This document shows positions 28,051-37,501 of a DNA stretch of 64,000 nt, piece after piece. A program made the translations under genes and the position numbers. A model generated the notes under the pieces. The model did no database searches. It was given only the letters and a program-made list of their open reading frames with translations, and was not told the DNA's origin. The stretch's first letter is position 1. Each line of letters starts with the position of its first letter. The stretch is from an uncultured Clostridia bacterium (GTDB lineage: Bacteria > Bacillota > Clostridia > TANB77 > CAG-508), in assembly GCA_944387405.1 (NCBI GenBank), contig CALXET010000006.1, positions 1 through 64,000 of the forward strand, read 5' to 3'.

Positions 28051-28611
28051 ATGTACTTAATTGTGGGTCTTGGAAACCCTGAAGAAGATTATAAAAATAC
28101 AAGACATAATATGGGATTTGATACTATAAATAAAATTGCTGAAGAATTAAATATCAAAGTAGAAAAAAAGAAATTTAATGGATTATATGCTCAAACTGCT
28201 ATTAATGGTGAAAAAGTAATTTTATTAAAGCCACAAACATTTATGAACTTAAGTGGTGATAGTGTAGTGCAATTTGTTAATTTCTATAAAATTCCTTTAG
28301 AAAATATGATAGTAATATATGATGATTTAGATATAGAAGAAGGAAAAATAAAAATTAGAAAGTCAGGAGGACCTGGGACACATAATGGAATGAAGTCTAT
28401 ATGTAGTAGAGTAAATTCTGAGAATTTTCCAAGAGTTAGAGTAGGAATAGGGGGTAAAAATATTCCTAATGGTGATTTGGTAAGTTTTGTAATAGGTTAT
28501 ATAGATAAATCAACAAGAGAATTATTAGATGCTTCAACTACAAAAGCTAAAGATGCTGTTTTTGAAATATTAAAAAATGGTATAGACTATGCAATGAATA
28601 AATTTAATTAG
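28051..28611 (+). CDS. pth: Peptidyl-tRNA hydrolase
   Basis: 186 residues from ATG 28051 after AAAGGAGAG. MYLIVGLGNPEEDYKNTRHN holds the conserved Asn and catalytic His; PQTFMNLSGDSV, YDDLDIEEGKIKIR and SGGPGTHNGMKSI are the other Pth motifs. Frees tRNA from stalled peptidyl-tRNA. Such an enzyme would matter if ribosomes drop off at CGG sites (inference). Followed 10 bases later by the RNase G gene. Confidence 0.95.
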   Translation: MYLIVGLGNPEEDYKNTRHNMGFDTINKIAEELNIKVEKKKFNGLYAQTAINGEKVILLKPQTFMNLSGDSVVQFVNFYKIPLENMIVIYDDLDIEEGKIKIRKSGGPGTHNGMKSICSRVNSENFPRVRVGIGGKNIPNGDLVSFVIGYIDKSTRELLDASTTKAKDAVFEILKNGIDYAMNKFN

Positions 28612-28621
28612 GAAGGAATTT

Positions 28622-29806
28622 ATGAAAGAATTAATTGTAAATGTTAAAGATAATGTGGAAAATATCTTTTTATTAGAAGATGGAGAGCTAATAGAAAAAT
28701 ATGAAGATTCTAATTATAAAAAAAGATTAGAGGGGAATATTTATATAGGAAAAGTACAAAATGTTATTCCAGGACTCCAAGCGGCTTTTGTAAATGTTGG
28801 AGAAAATAAAAATGCATTTATACATTTAAAAGATATTTTGCCTAAAAATGATTCAAAAGAAGGAAATCCATTAAATAATATAGAGGAGTTTGATATAAAA
28901 AAATATGTAAAAGTAGGAATGCCACTTTTAGTAGAAATTAAAAGAGATGCTACTTGTAAAAAAGGTTCAAGAGCTTCTACTCATATAAATATAGCAGGTA
29001 GATATTTAGTATATATGCCAAATTCTACTTTTATAACATTATCACAGAAAATAGAAGATGAAAAAGAAAGAAAAAGATTATATGGAATTGTAGAAGAATT
29101 TATTCCAGAAGGTTCAGGTGCTATTATAAGAACTTCTGCTATTGGAAAAAGCAAAGAAGAACTACAAAAAGATTTTAATAAACTTTCAGAGAAATGGAAT
29201 AAGATTGTAAATACTAAATTTTCAGAAGAAGATCTTCCACTACTTGTACATAAAACTAATGATTTGCTTTATAAATTATTACTTGATTTAGTCGATTTTG
29301 ATTTAAAGAAAATATATGTAAACTCTAAGAATTTATATGACACTATTAAAGAAATATTAAAAGACTTAGATGTAGATAATATAGAAATTGTTTATAAGGA
29401 AAAAGAAGATTTCTCTAAATTATATAATCTTCAAAAGCAAAAAGAAGATGCAGAAAATAGAAAAATATGGCTTAATTGTGGAGGATTTATAACTATAGAT
29501 AAAACAGAAGCATTAACTGCTATAGATGTGAATTCTGGAAAATATATAGGAAAAGAAAAATTAGAAGATACAGTTTTTACTGTAAATAAAGAAGCAAGTA
29601 TTGAAATTGCAAAACAATTAAGATTAAGAGATATAGGTGGTATAATAATAATAGATTATATTGACATGCATGATGATAAAAATAAGGAAAATACAATAAA
29701 GATATTAGAAGAATGCATAAAAAAGGATAGATCAAGAGTACAAATAGAGGGATTTACTAAACTTAATTTATTAGAAATTACAAGAAAACATATTTGTAGT
29801 AATTAA
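28622..29806 (+). CDS. rng: Ribonuclease E/G family, short form
   Basis: 394 residues from ATG 28622. The S1 domain (YIGKVQNVIPGLQAAFVNVG, NAFIHLKDILP) and RNase E/G catalytic domain (GEN-type fold; ALTAIDVNSGKYIG and GGIIIIDYIDMHD with metal-binding Asp residues) are present. It ends soon after GFTKLNLLEITRKH, so the C-terminal zinc-link Cys motif and small domain of full-length RNase G are missing. I checked the other frames past 29806 and saw no continuation and no CGG. It matures or decays RNA; the short form may differ in oligomer state. Confidence 0.88.
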   Translation: MKELIVNVKDNVENIFLLEDGELIEKYEDSNYKKRLEGNIYIGKVQNVIPGLQAAFVNVGENKNAFIHLKDILPKNDSKEGNPLNNIEEFDIKKYVKVGMPLLVEIKRDATCKKGSRASTHINIAGRYLVYMPNSTFITLSQKIEDEKERKRLYGIVEEFIPEGSGAIIRTSAIGKSKEELQKDFNKLSEKWNKIVNTKFSEEDLPLLVHKTNDLLYKLLLDLVDFDLKKIYVNSKNLYDTIKEILKDLDVDNIEIVYKEKEDFSKLYNLQKQKEDAENRKIWLNCGGFITIDKTEALTAIDVNSGKYIGKEKLEDTVFTVNKEASIEIAKQLRLRDIGGIIIIDYIDMHDDKNKENTIKILEECIKKDRSRVQIEGFTKLNLLEITRKHICSN

Positions 29807-29910
29807 GTGATATAGATAAGAATAATAGATACAAAAGAATTAAATTATATATTTTAAGATATAGTAATTAGAAATTGTATAAATTATAAATAAAAAAGGA
29901 AGATAATAGT

Positions 29911-31227
29911 ATGAATGTTGGTTTTGTATCATTAGGATGTAGTAAAAATTTAGTAGACACCGAGATGTGTATAGGATTACTAAAAGATAAAAATTTAAAT
30001 ATTGTAAATAATCCAGAAGAAGCAGATATGATAATAGTAAATACTTGTGGATTTATTGAGTCTGCGAAAGAAGAAGCAATTAATACATTATTTGAAATGG
30101 CAGAATATAAAAAGCTTGGAAAGTGCAAATATTTAGTTGCAATAGGATGTTTAGTAAAACGATATAAAGAAGAACTTGAAAAAAGTATGCCTGAAGTAGA
30201 TTTATTTATAAGTACAGATGAATATGAGCATTTTTGGGAAAAAATAAATGAGCTTATTAAATTTGAAAAAAATCAAAAAGAAATTAGACTAGAATATAAT
30301 AAAAGAGTAATTACAACAGGAAAAAAACTTGCATATTTAAAAATTGCAGAAGGTTGTAGTAATAGATGTACATATTGTGCTATTCCTCAAATTAGAGGAC
30401 CATATGTTAGTAGAAAGATGGAAGATATTTTAGAAGAAGCGGAGAATTTAGCTAAGAAGGGAATAGAAGAAGTTGTAGTTATTGCGCAAGATACAACTAA
30501 ATATGGTATTGATTTATATGGTGAGTCAAAACTTGCAGAATTATTAAAAAAATTATGCAAAATAGATGGTTTTAAATGGATTAGGTTTTTATATGCTTAT
30601 CCAGAAAGTATTACAGATGAATTAATTAAAGTTGTAAAAGAAGAAGAAAAGATTTGTAAATATTTTGATATACCAATTCAACACTATTCTGATAAGGTTT
30701 TAAAAAGGATGAATAGGAAAAGTGATGGAAAGAGTATTGAAAGTTTATTAAATAAGATAAGAAAAGAGATTCCTAATGTTGTACTTAGAACTAGTCTTAT
30801 AGTAGGATTTCCAGGAGAGACTGAAGAAGACTTCTTTGAGCTTTATGAATTTGTTCATAGAGTGAAATTTGATAAATTAGGTGTGTTTACATATTCAAAG
30901 GAAGATAATACTCCTGCTGCTAAATTAAAGGATCAAATTCATCATATGACTAAAAAAAGCAGAAGAAATAAGATAATGGAATTACAACAACATATTTCTA
31001 AAATAAAGCTTGAAGAGTTAATTGGAAATAATTATGAGGCAATTATAGAAAGCGTAACAGAAGATGGAAAGTATTATATTGGAAGAACTTATATGGATGT
31101 TCCAGATGAAGATGGTGTTGTATTTATTAAAAGAGAAAAAAATGGGAAAGATGATTTAATAGATAAATTCGTGAATATTAAAGTAATTGATGTTTTAAAT
31201 TATGATCTAATTGGTGAAATTGTTTAA
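29911..31227 (+). CDS. rimO: Ribosomal protein S12 methylthiotransferase RimO
   Basis: 438 residues from ATG 29911. N-terminal UPF0004 domain with cluster Cys (SLGCSKNLVDTE, NTCGFIESAKEEAI, AIGCLVKRYKEEL), a radical-SAM domain with CSNRCTYCAIPQIRGP, and a C-terminal TRAM domain. It methylthiolates an Asp of S12, which lies at the decoding centre. The CGA codon at 30161-30163 encodes Arg of KRY, showing normal CGA decoding. Between RNase G and a terminator. Confidence 0.95.
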   Translation: MNVGFVSLGCSKNLVDTEMCIGLLKDKNLNIVNNPEEADMIIVNTCGFIESAKEEAINTLFEMAEYKKLGKCKYLVAIGCLVKRYKEELEKSMPEVDLFISTDEYEHFWEKINELIKFEKNQKEIRLEYNKRVITTGKKLAYLKIAEGCSNRCTYCAIPQIRGPYVSRKMEDILEEAENLAKKGIEEVVVIAQDTTKYGIDLYGESKLAELLKKLCKIDGFKWIRFLYAYPESITDELIKVVKEEEKICKYFDIPIQHYSDKVLKRMNRKSDGKSIESLLNKIRKEIPNVVLRTSLIVGFPGETEEDFFELYEFVHRVKFDKLGVFTYSKEDNTPAAKLKDQIHHMTKKSRRNKIMELQQHISKIKLEELIGNNYEAIIESVTEDGKYYIGRTYMDVPDEDGVVFIKREKNGKDDLIDKFVNIKVIDVLNYDLIGEIV

Positions 31228-31302
31228 GTAGTTAAAATGAAATTTGGTGAAATTAAATAAAGTAAAAATATAAAATATATTAATGAAAATTATCTTAAAT
31301 AT

Positions 31303-31337
31303 AAAAAATCAGAGCATTAAAAATACTCTGATTTTTT
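31303..31337. terminator. Bidirectional terminator after rimO
   Basis: 12-bp stem AAAAAATCAGAG (31303-31314) with CTCTGATTTTTT (31326-31337), 11-base loop. Shared by rimO and the reverse-strand gene that ends at 31384. Confidence 0.85.
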
Positions 31338-31383
31338 ATTATATTTATATTATATCTTTTGATTATATTATTAGTTTTTTTAT

Positions 31384-31779
31384 TTATAATGAACGTTCGT
31401 CATCATCACGATTATCTTTTGCGATTCCATCTGAAGTTCTTTGAACTACTTCTGCTTTTGGATCCGGAGTGATTGGCTCTAGACCAGATTTTGCACGATT
31501 GCTAGGAACTTGAATAGTAGCTTGTTCTAATTCACCGATGTTAGATTCTGCTGTACGAAAAGCTTCTTCAAGACTTCTATAATCAGCATCTGTAAGATTT
31601 GCTTCATCTGCAGCCTGCTGTTTATATGCATCAAAATCAGCACCATTTTCTAAATAATCATCACCAATTGTTGAAGAAGTATTAGTGTTTAAAATAGAAA
31701 ATACTGCGGAATTAGAAAATCGTTCTAATATTCTTTTAAAAAAACTAATTACAGGGTTGCTTTTAGTCTTTGTTTCCAT
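31384..31779 (-). CDS. Hypothetical acidic protein, 131 residues
   Basis: ATG 31779 follows GAGAAAGAGAGTG on the reverse strand. It has a basic start (METKTKSNPVISFFKRILER), then a low-complexity soluble region rich in Ala, Asp, Glu (DEANLTDADYRSLEEAFRTA), ending DDERSL. No Cys, no membrane segment. Base composition is clearly richer in G+C than the neighbours, so it may be a recent arrival. No family recognised. Confidence 0.6.
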   Translation of the reverse strand: METKTKSNPVISFFKRILERFSNSAVFSILNTNTSSTIGDDYLENGADFDAYKQQAADEANLTDADYRSLEEAFRTAESNIGELEQATIQVPSNRAKSGLEPITPDPKAEVVQRTSDGIAKDNRDDDERSL

Positions 31780-31882
31780 AATTTCACTCTCTTTCTCAAA
31801 ACAAATTAAATAATTCTATTCTAGTATAACACAGAAGTGTGGAAAAATCAAGTGTTTTTGCGATTTTTAATTGATAAAATTA

Positions 31883-31912
31883 TTGACATAATAAGCAAAT
31901 AATATGTATAAT
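31883..31912 (+). promoter_or_regulatory. Promoter of scpB
   Basis: TTGACA (31883-31888), 18 bases, TATAAT (31907-31912), 24 bases before the scpB start. Confidence 0.7.
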
Positions 31913-31936
31913 AGATATATTAAAGGAGAGTATGTT

Positions 31937-32590
31937 ATGGAATTAGAAAAGCAAGAAGCAATAATTGAATCTATATTATTTTCAGCTGGTAGAGTTGTAA
32001 AAACATCAGAGATAGCAGCTTTACTTGAACATACGGTAGATGATGTTGAGAAAATTATTCAAAATATGAAAAATAAATATGAGGCTTCAAATAGAGGTAT
32101 TGAAATAATTAAAGTAGATGATGGTTACCAAATGGCATCAAAGAAAGAATATTATGAATATATATATCCGATTTTTGATAATAGAATTAAACCATCATTA
32201 TCTAATGCTGCGCTTGAAACTCTTTCTATAATTGCATATAATCCTAAAATTACAAGAGCAGAAATAGAGGCTATAAGAGGCGTAAACTCAGATGGTACAA
32301 TATATAGATTACTAGAGTATAATCTTATAGAAGAAGCAGGAAAAATAGATGCACCTGGAAAGCCAATGGGATATAAAACAACAGAAGAATTTTTAAAAAT
32401 GTTTGGAATTTCATCATTAAATGAACTTCCAGAACTTCCAAAATATAAATTAGATGAAAACGAACAGATTGTACTAGATGATTTTTCAGATGAAAAAGAA
32501 AATACTACTGAAGGAGAAAATCCCTCAGGGGTAGAGTTAGAAAATGATCTTGGTACAAAAGAAAATCTAGAAGAGAAAAAAGAAAATTAA
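31937..32590 (+). CDS. scpB: Segregation and condensation protein B
   Basis: 217 residues from ATG 31937, behind AAAGGAGAG (an upstream in-frame ATG at 31904 overlaps the promoter). Two winged-helix domains: EAIIESILFSAGRVVKTSEI … YQMASKKEYYEYI, then NAALETLSIIAYNPKITRAE, IEAIRGVNSDGTIYRLLEYN and GKPMGYKTTEEFLKMFGI. A 45-residue acidic tail follows. ScpB joins SMC-ScpA in chromosome condensation. scpA is not adjacent, unlike in many Firmicutes. Confidence 0.93.
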   Translation: MELEKQEAIIESILFSAGRVVKTSEIAALLEHTVDDVEKIIQNMKNKYEASNRGIEIIKVDDGYQMASKKEYYEYIYPIFDNRIKPSLSNAALETLSIIAYNPKITRAEIEAIRGVNSDGTIYRLLEYNLIEEAGKIDAPGKPMGYKTTEEFLKMFGISSLNELPELPKYKLDENEQIVLDDFSDEKENTTEGENPSGVELENDLGTKENLEEKKEN

Positions 32591-32609
32591 TATTTAGGGA
32601 GTGAATTTT

Positions 32610-34052
32610 ATGGGTAATAATAAAGAAGATTTCGTAAAAGAGATTACAAATATAGAAGAGAATTTTGCTCAGTGGTATACTGATATAGTAAGAAAAGCAG
32701 ATTTAGCAGATTATACAGATACAAAAGGATGTATAGCAATTAAACCATATGGATATGCTATATGGGAAAATATTCAAAAAATAGCAGATGAAAAATTTAA
32801 AGAAACGGGCGTAACGAATCTATATATGCCAGTTTTAATTCCTGAATCAATGCTTAATAAAGAAAAGGAGCATGTTGAAGGATTTGCACCAGAAGTTGCA
32901 TGGGTTACATATGGAGGAAATGAAGAACTTGATGAAAGATTATGTATAAGACCTACTTCAGAGACGATGATGTCAACTATGTATGCAAAATGGGTAAAAT
33001 CTTGGAGAGACTTGCCAATTTTAGGTAATCAATGGTGTAATGTATTAAGATGGGAAAAAGAAACTAGACCATTTTTAAGATCTAGAGAATTTTTATGGCA
33101 AGAAGGACATACTGTTCATGAAACAGCAGAAGAAGCTAAAGAAAGAACTTTACTTATGCTAGATATTTATGCAGATATTATTGAAAATTATTTAGCGATT
33201 CCAGTACTTAAAGGGCAAAAAACGGAAAAAGAACAATTTGCAGGAGCAGATGCTACATATACAGTAGAAACTTTGATGAGAGATGGTAGAGCTCTTCAAG
33301 CAGGAACTTCACATTATTTTGGACAAAACTTTACAAAACCATTTGAAGTAAAATTCCAAAATAGAGAAGGAAAGGAAGAATATGCATATCAAACTTCATG
33401 GGGAATTAGCACAAGATTAATTGGTGGAATAATAATGGCTCATGGAGATAATAGAGGACTTAAATTACCACCAAGAATTGCTCCAACTCAAGTAATAATA
33501 ATTCCAATTGCAATGCATAAAGATGGTGTATTAGAAAAAAATAGAGAATTATATGATAGACTTAAAAAGAAATTCAGAATGGAAATTGATGAAAGAGATA
33601 ATTATACACCTGGATATAAATTTAATGATTGTGAAATGAGAGGAATCCCTCTTAGAATAGAAATGGGACCAAGAGATATAGAAAACAATAAAGCTGTTTT
33701 AGTAAGAAGAGATACTCTTGAAAAAGAAGTTGTTGATTTAGACAATATAGAAAATAGAGTTTCAGAATTATTAGAAGAAATTCAAAAAAATATGTTTAAT
33801 GAATGCTTGAGAAGAAGAGAAGAAAAAACAACAGTAGCATATTCACTAGAAGAGATATTAAAAAATCTTGAAGAAAATCAAGGATATGTAAAGACTATGT
33901 GGTGTGGTTCAAGAGAATGTGAAGACAAAGTAAAAGAAGTTACTGGTGCACCTTCAAGATGTATGCCTTTTGAGCAAGAACATTTAGCAGATACGTGTGC
34001 AATATGTGGAAAGAAAGCTACAAAAATGATTGTCTGGGGAAGACAATATTAA
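32610..34052 (+). CDS. proS: Prolyl-tRNA synthetase, archaeal/eukaryotic-like (no editing insert)
   Basis: 480 residues from ATG 32610 after GGGAGTG (a GTG at 32601 overlaps that site). Class II motifs: motif 2 around [20 protein letters not shown] and motif 3 near [16 protein letters not shown]. The Pro-tRNA anticodon domain and a C-terminal Cys zinc motif ([12 protein letters not shown] … [10 protein letters not shown]) mark the short ProS form. No T-box leader is visible upstream; it is 19 bases after scpB and probably co-transcribed. Confidence 0.94.
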   Translation: MGNNKEDFVKEITNIEENFAQWYTDIVRKADLADYTDTKGCIAIKPYGYAIWENIQKIADEKFKETGVTNLYMPVLIPESMLNKEKEHVEGFAPEVAWVTYGGNEELDERLCIRPTSETMMSTMYAKWVKSWRDLPILGNQWCNVLRWEKETRPFLRSREFLWQEGHTVHETAEEAKERTLLMLDIYADIIENYLAIPVLKGQKTEKEQFAGADATYTVETLMRDGRALQAGTSHYFGQNFTKPFEVKFQNREGKEEYAYQTSWGISTRLIGGIIMAHGDNRGLKLPPRIAPTQVIIIPIAMHKDGVLEKNRELYDRLKKKFRMEIDERDNYTPGYKFNDCEMRGIPLRIEMGPRDIENNKAVLVRRDTLEKEVVDLDNIENRVSELLEEIQKNMFNECLRRREEKTTVAYSLEEILKNLEENQGYVKTMWCGSRECEDKVKEVTGAPSRCMPFEQEHLADTCAICGKKATKMIVWGRQY

Positions 34053-34072
34053 AAATATAAAACAAAGGATGA

Positions 34073-34846
34073 ATGGAAATGGAAAATAAGAAAAAAGGTA
34101 ATATAATTTTAGTAATTGTTCTAATTTTTGTAATTGGCTTTGCAATATATGCATATATAAGATTTGATAATAAAAATAAACAAGAAGCACAGGCTAATTT
34201 AATTCCTGTAGAAGAACAAATTGCAACAGATATTAAAAATGGTGCAATAACATGTTATGGATATGGTGGAGTTCAAAAAATAGGTTTCTTGAATTATGAA
34301 GATGCAATAAATAAAGTTATAGAATTTTATAATGATTCAGATGGGGAATCTATGGCTAGTATGATGGACTTTGCAGGAAATGCAGTATATGAACACAAAG
34401 GTCTTGATAATTTTGATGAGAATTTATATAAATTAGTAACAGATGCAGAAAATTATAAAGATGAATATTATAATGATAGTTTAATCATAATGTCTACAAT
34501 GTTAAAGAAACAAGAAGAGGCATATATAGAAGCATTAGATAAATATAAAGTAAAAATGAAATTAGAAGAATTATCAGAATTAAAGCAAGTTGAAGGAAGT
34601 CAATTTTTATATGAGACAACTGCAAAAATAAAAATTGATGATAAAACAGAAAAAAAAGAATTTAATTCAAATACTAAATTTACTTTAATTTCTTATGATG
34701 GAGGAAAAAGTTTTTATATTTTAAGAATGGATGAAATTCCTGAAGAGGATAATTCAAATGATAAAAATGATGAAGATAAAAAAGAATCTTCAGAAGAAAG
34801 CAAAGATGAAAATAAGCAAGAAGAGAAGAACGAAGATAAAAAATAA
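34073..34846 (+). CDS. Membrane-anchored protein of unknown function
   Basis: 257 residues from ATG 34073 after AAAGGATGA (ATG 34079 also possible). One membrane helix (~8-28, IILVIVLIFVIGFAIYAYI) and an extracellular domain without Cys pairs; the last ~40 residues are Glu/Lys/Asp repeats (DKKESSEESKDENKQEEKNE). The globular part (FLNYEDAINKVIEFYNDSDG … ITCYGYGG) looks like small extracellular clostridial domains, but no family is recognised. Follows proS by 20 bases. Confidence 0.7.
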   Translation: MEMENKKKGNIILVIVLIFVIGFAIYAYIRFDNKNKQEAQANLIPVEEQIATDIKNGAITCYGYGGVQKIGFLNYEDAINKVIEFYNDSDGESMASMMDFAGNAVYEHKGLDNFDENLYKLVTDAENYKDEYYNDSLIIMSTMLKKQEEAYIEALDKYKVKMKLEELSELKQVEGSQFLYETTAKIKIDDKTEKKEFNSNTKFTLISYDGGKSFYILRMDEIPEEDNSNDKNDEDKKESSEESKDENKQEEKNEDKK

Positions 34847-34875
34847 AATAATAATATATGAAATGAAAAGATTTT

Positions 34876-34907
34876 AAATAAGGCTTAATTTAATTTAAGT
34901 CTTATTT
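34876..34907 (+). terminator. Terminator after the proS unit
   Basis: AAATAAGGCTTAA (34876-34888) with TTAAGTCTTATTT (34895-34907), one G-U, 6-base loop, followed by T-run. Confidence 0.8.
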
Positions 34908-35012
34908 TTTATATTATAAAATATAGAAAAGTTCTATTGTAGGCGCTTTAGAATATAATATAAAAATAGTAAAAAATAATTAAAAAATAAAAAAGATTTT
35001 AATAAAAAACTA

Positions 35013-35041
35013 TTGACAAAAAGATGTAATGGGTATAATAT
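35013..35041 (+). promoter_or_regulatory. groESL promoter
   Basis: TTGACA (35013-35018) with TATAAT (35034-35039, spacer 15) or TAATAT (35036-35041, spacer 17), directly ahead of the CIRCE-like operator. Confidence 0.7.
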
Positions 35042-35042
35042 T

Positions 35043-35364
<322 letters not shown>

Positions 35365-35382
35365 TTTAAATTAGGAGGTTGA

Positions 35383-37017
<1,635 letters not shown>

Positions 37018-37072
37018 AAGATAAATTAATAAATTAGCAAATAAAATGAGCTAATTAAATAATAAAAATAAT

Positions 37073-37104
37073 AAAAATGAGATAGCTAAGCTATCTCATT
37101 TTTT
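37073..37104 (+). terminator. Terminator after groEL
   Basis: AAAAATGAGATAG (37074-37086) with CTATCTCATTTTT (37091-37103), 4-base loop, T-run after. Confidence 0.9.
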
Positions 37105-37156
37105 AAGTTAGTTTTAATTTTAAGATTTTAAAATTTCAGGTGTAATATACAAAATA

Positions 37157-37279
37157 TTAGCAACATCCATTATTGTTGTTATTTCCGCAACAGCAGCATA
37201 TGATTATTAATAAAAGGATTATCCATAAGCAATCATTGCCACCGCCAAAACCACCACAGCATCCTCTGTTTTCTGGCAT
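37157..37279 (-). CDS. Tiny Cys/Gly-rich membrane protein (40 aa)
   Basis: ATG at 37279 follows AAAAGGGGGTAAAAATA on the reverse strand, with TAA at 37159-37157. The sequence has a GCCGGFGGGNDC head, a hydrophobic stretch LWIILLLIII, a CCCC cluster and an Asn5-Gly-Cys-Cys end; 9 of 40 residues are Cys. It recalls the small Gly-rich sporulation-associated YjcZ type and similar cysteine-rich clostridial miniproteins. A coat or metal-binding role is a guess. It fills the gap between groEL and mutL. Confidence 0.7.
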   Translation of the reverse strand: MPENRGCCGGFGGGNDCLWIILLLIIICCCCGNNNNNGCC

Positions 37280-37501
37280 TATTTTTACCCCCTTTTAAAT
37301 TTAAGTAATTTTAAATCATTAGTATGATATATATTATTCAAAATAAAAAAAGTTGTTACAAAGGATAAGTATAATAATTTATAATAAAAGCAATAAATAA
37401 TAGAAATTAATTATTTAGAAAAAGATAAAAAGCATATACAAAAACTTGATTTTAGTGATATAATCTAACCACAAACTTGTATTAATTATCGGAGGAAGTA
37501 A

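Noticed and set aside
29807-29910. CGG-type shift extending RNase G.
   Set aside because: No CGG near the end and no homologous continuation in other frames.
32591-32609. T-box or other riboswitch before proS.
   Set aside because: The gap is only 19 bases and holds just a ribosome binding site.
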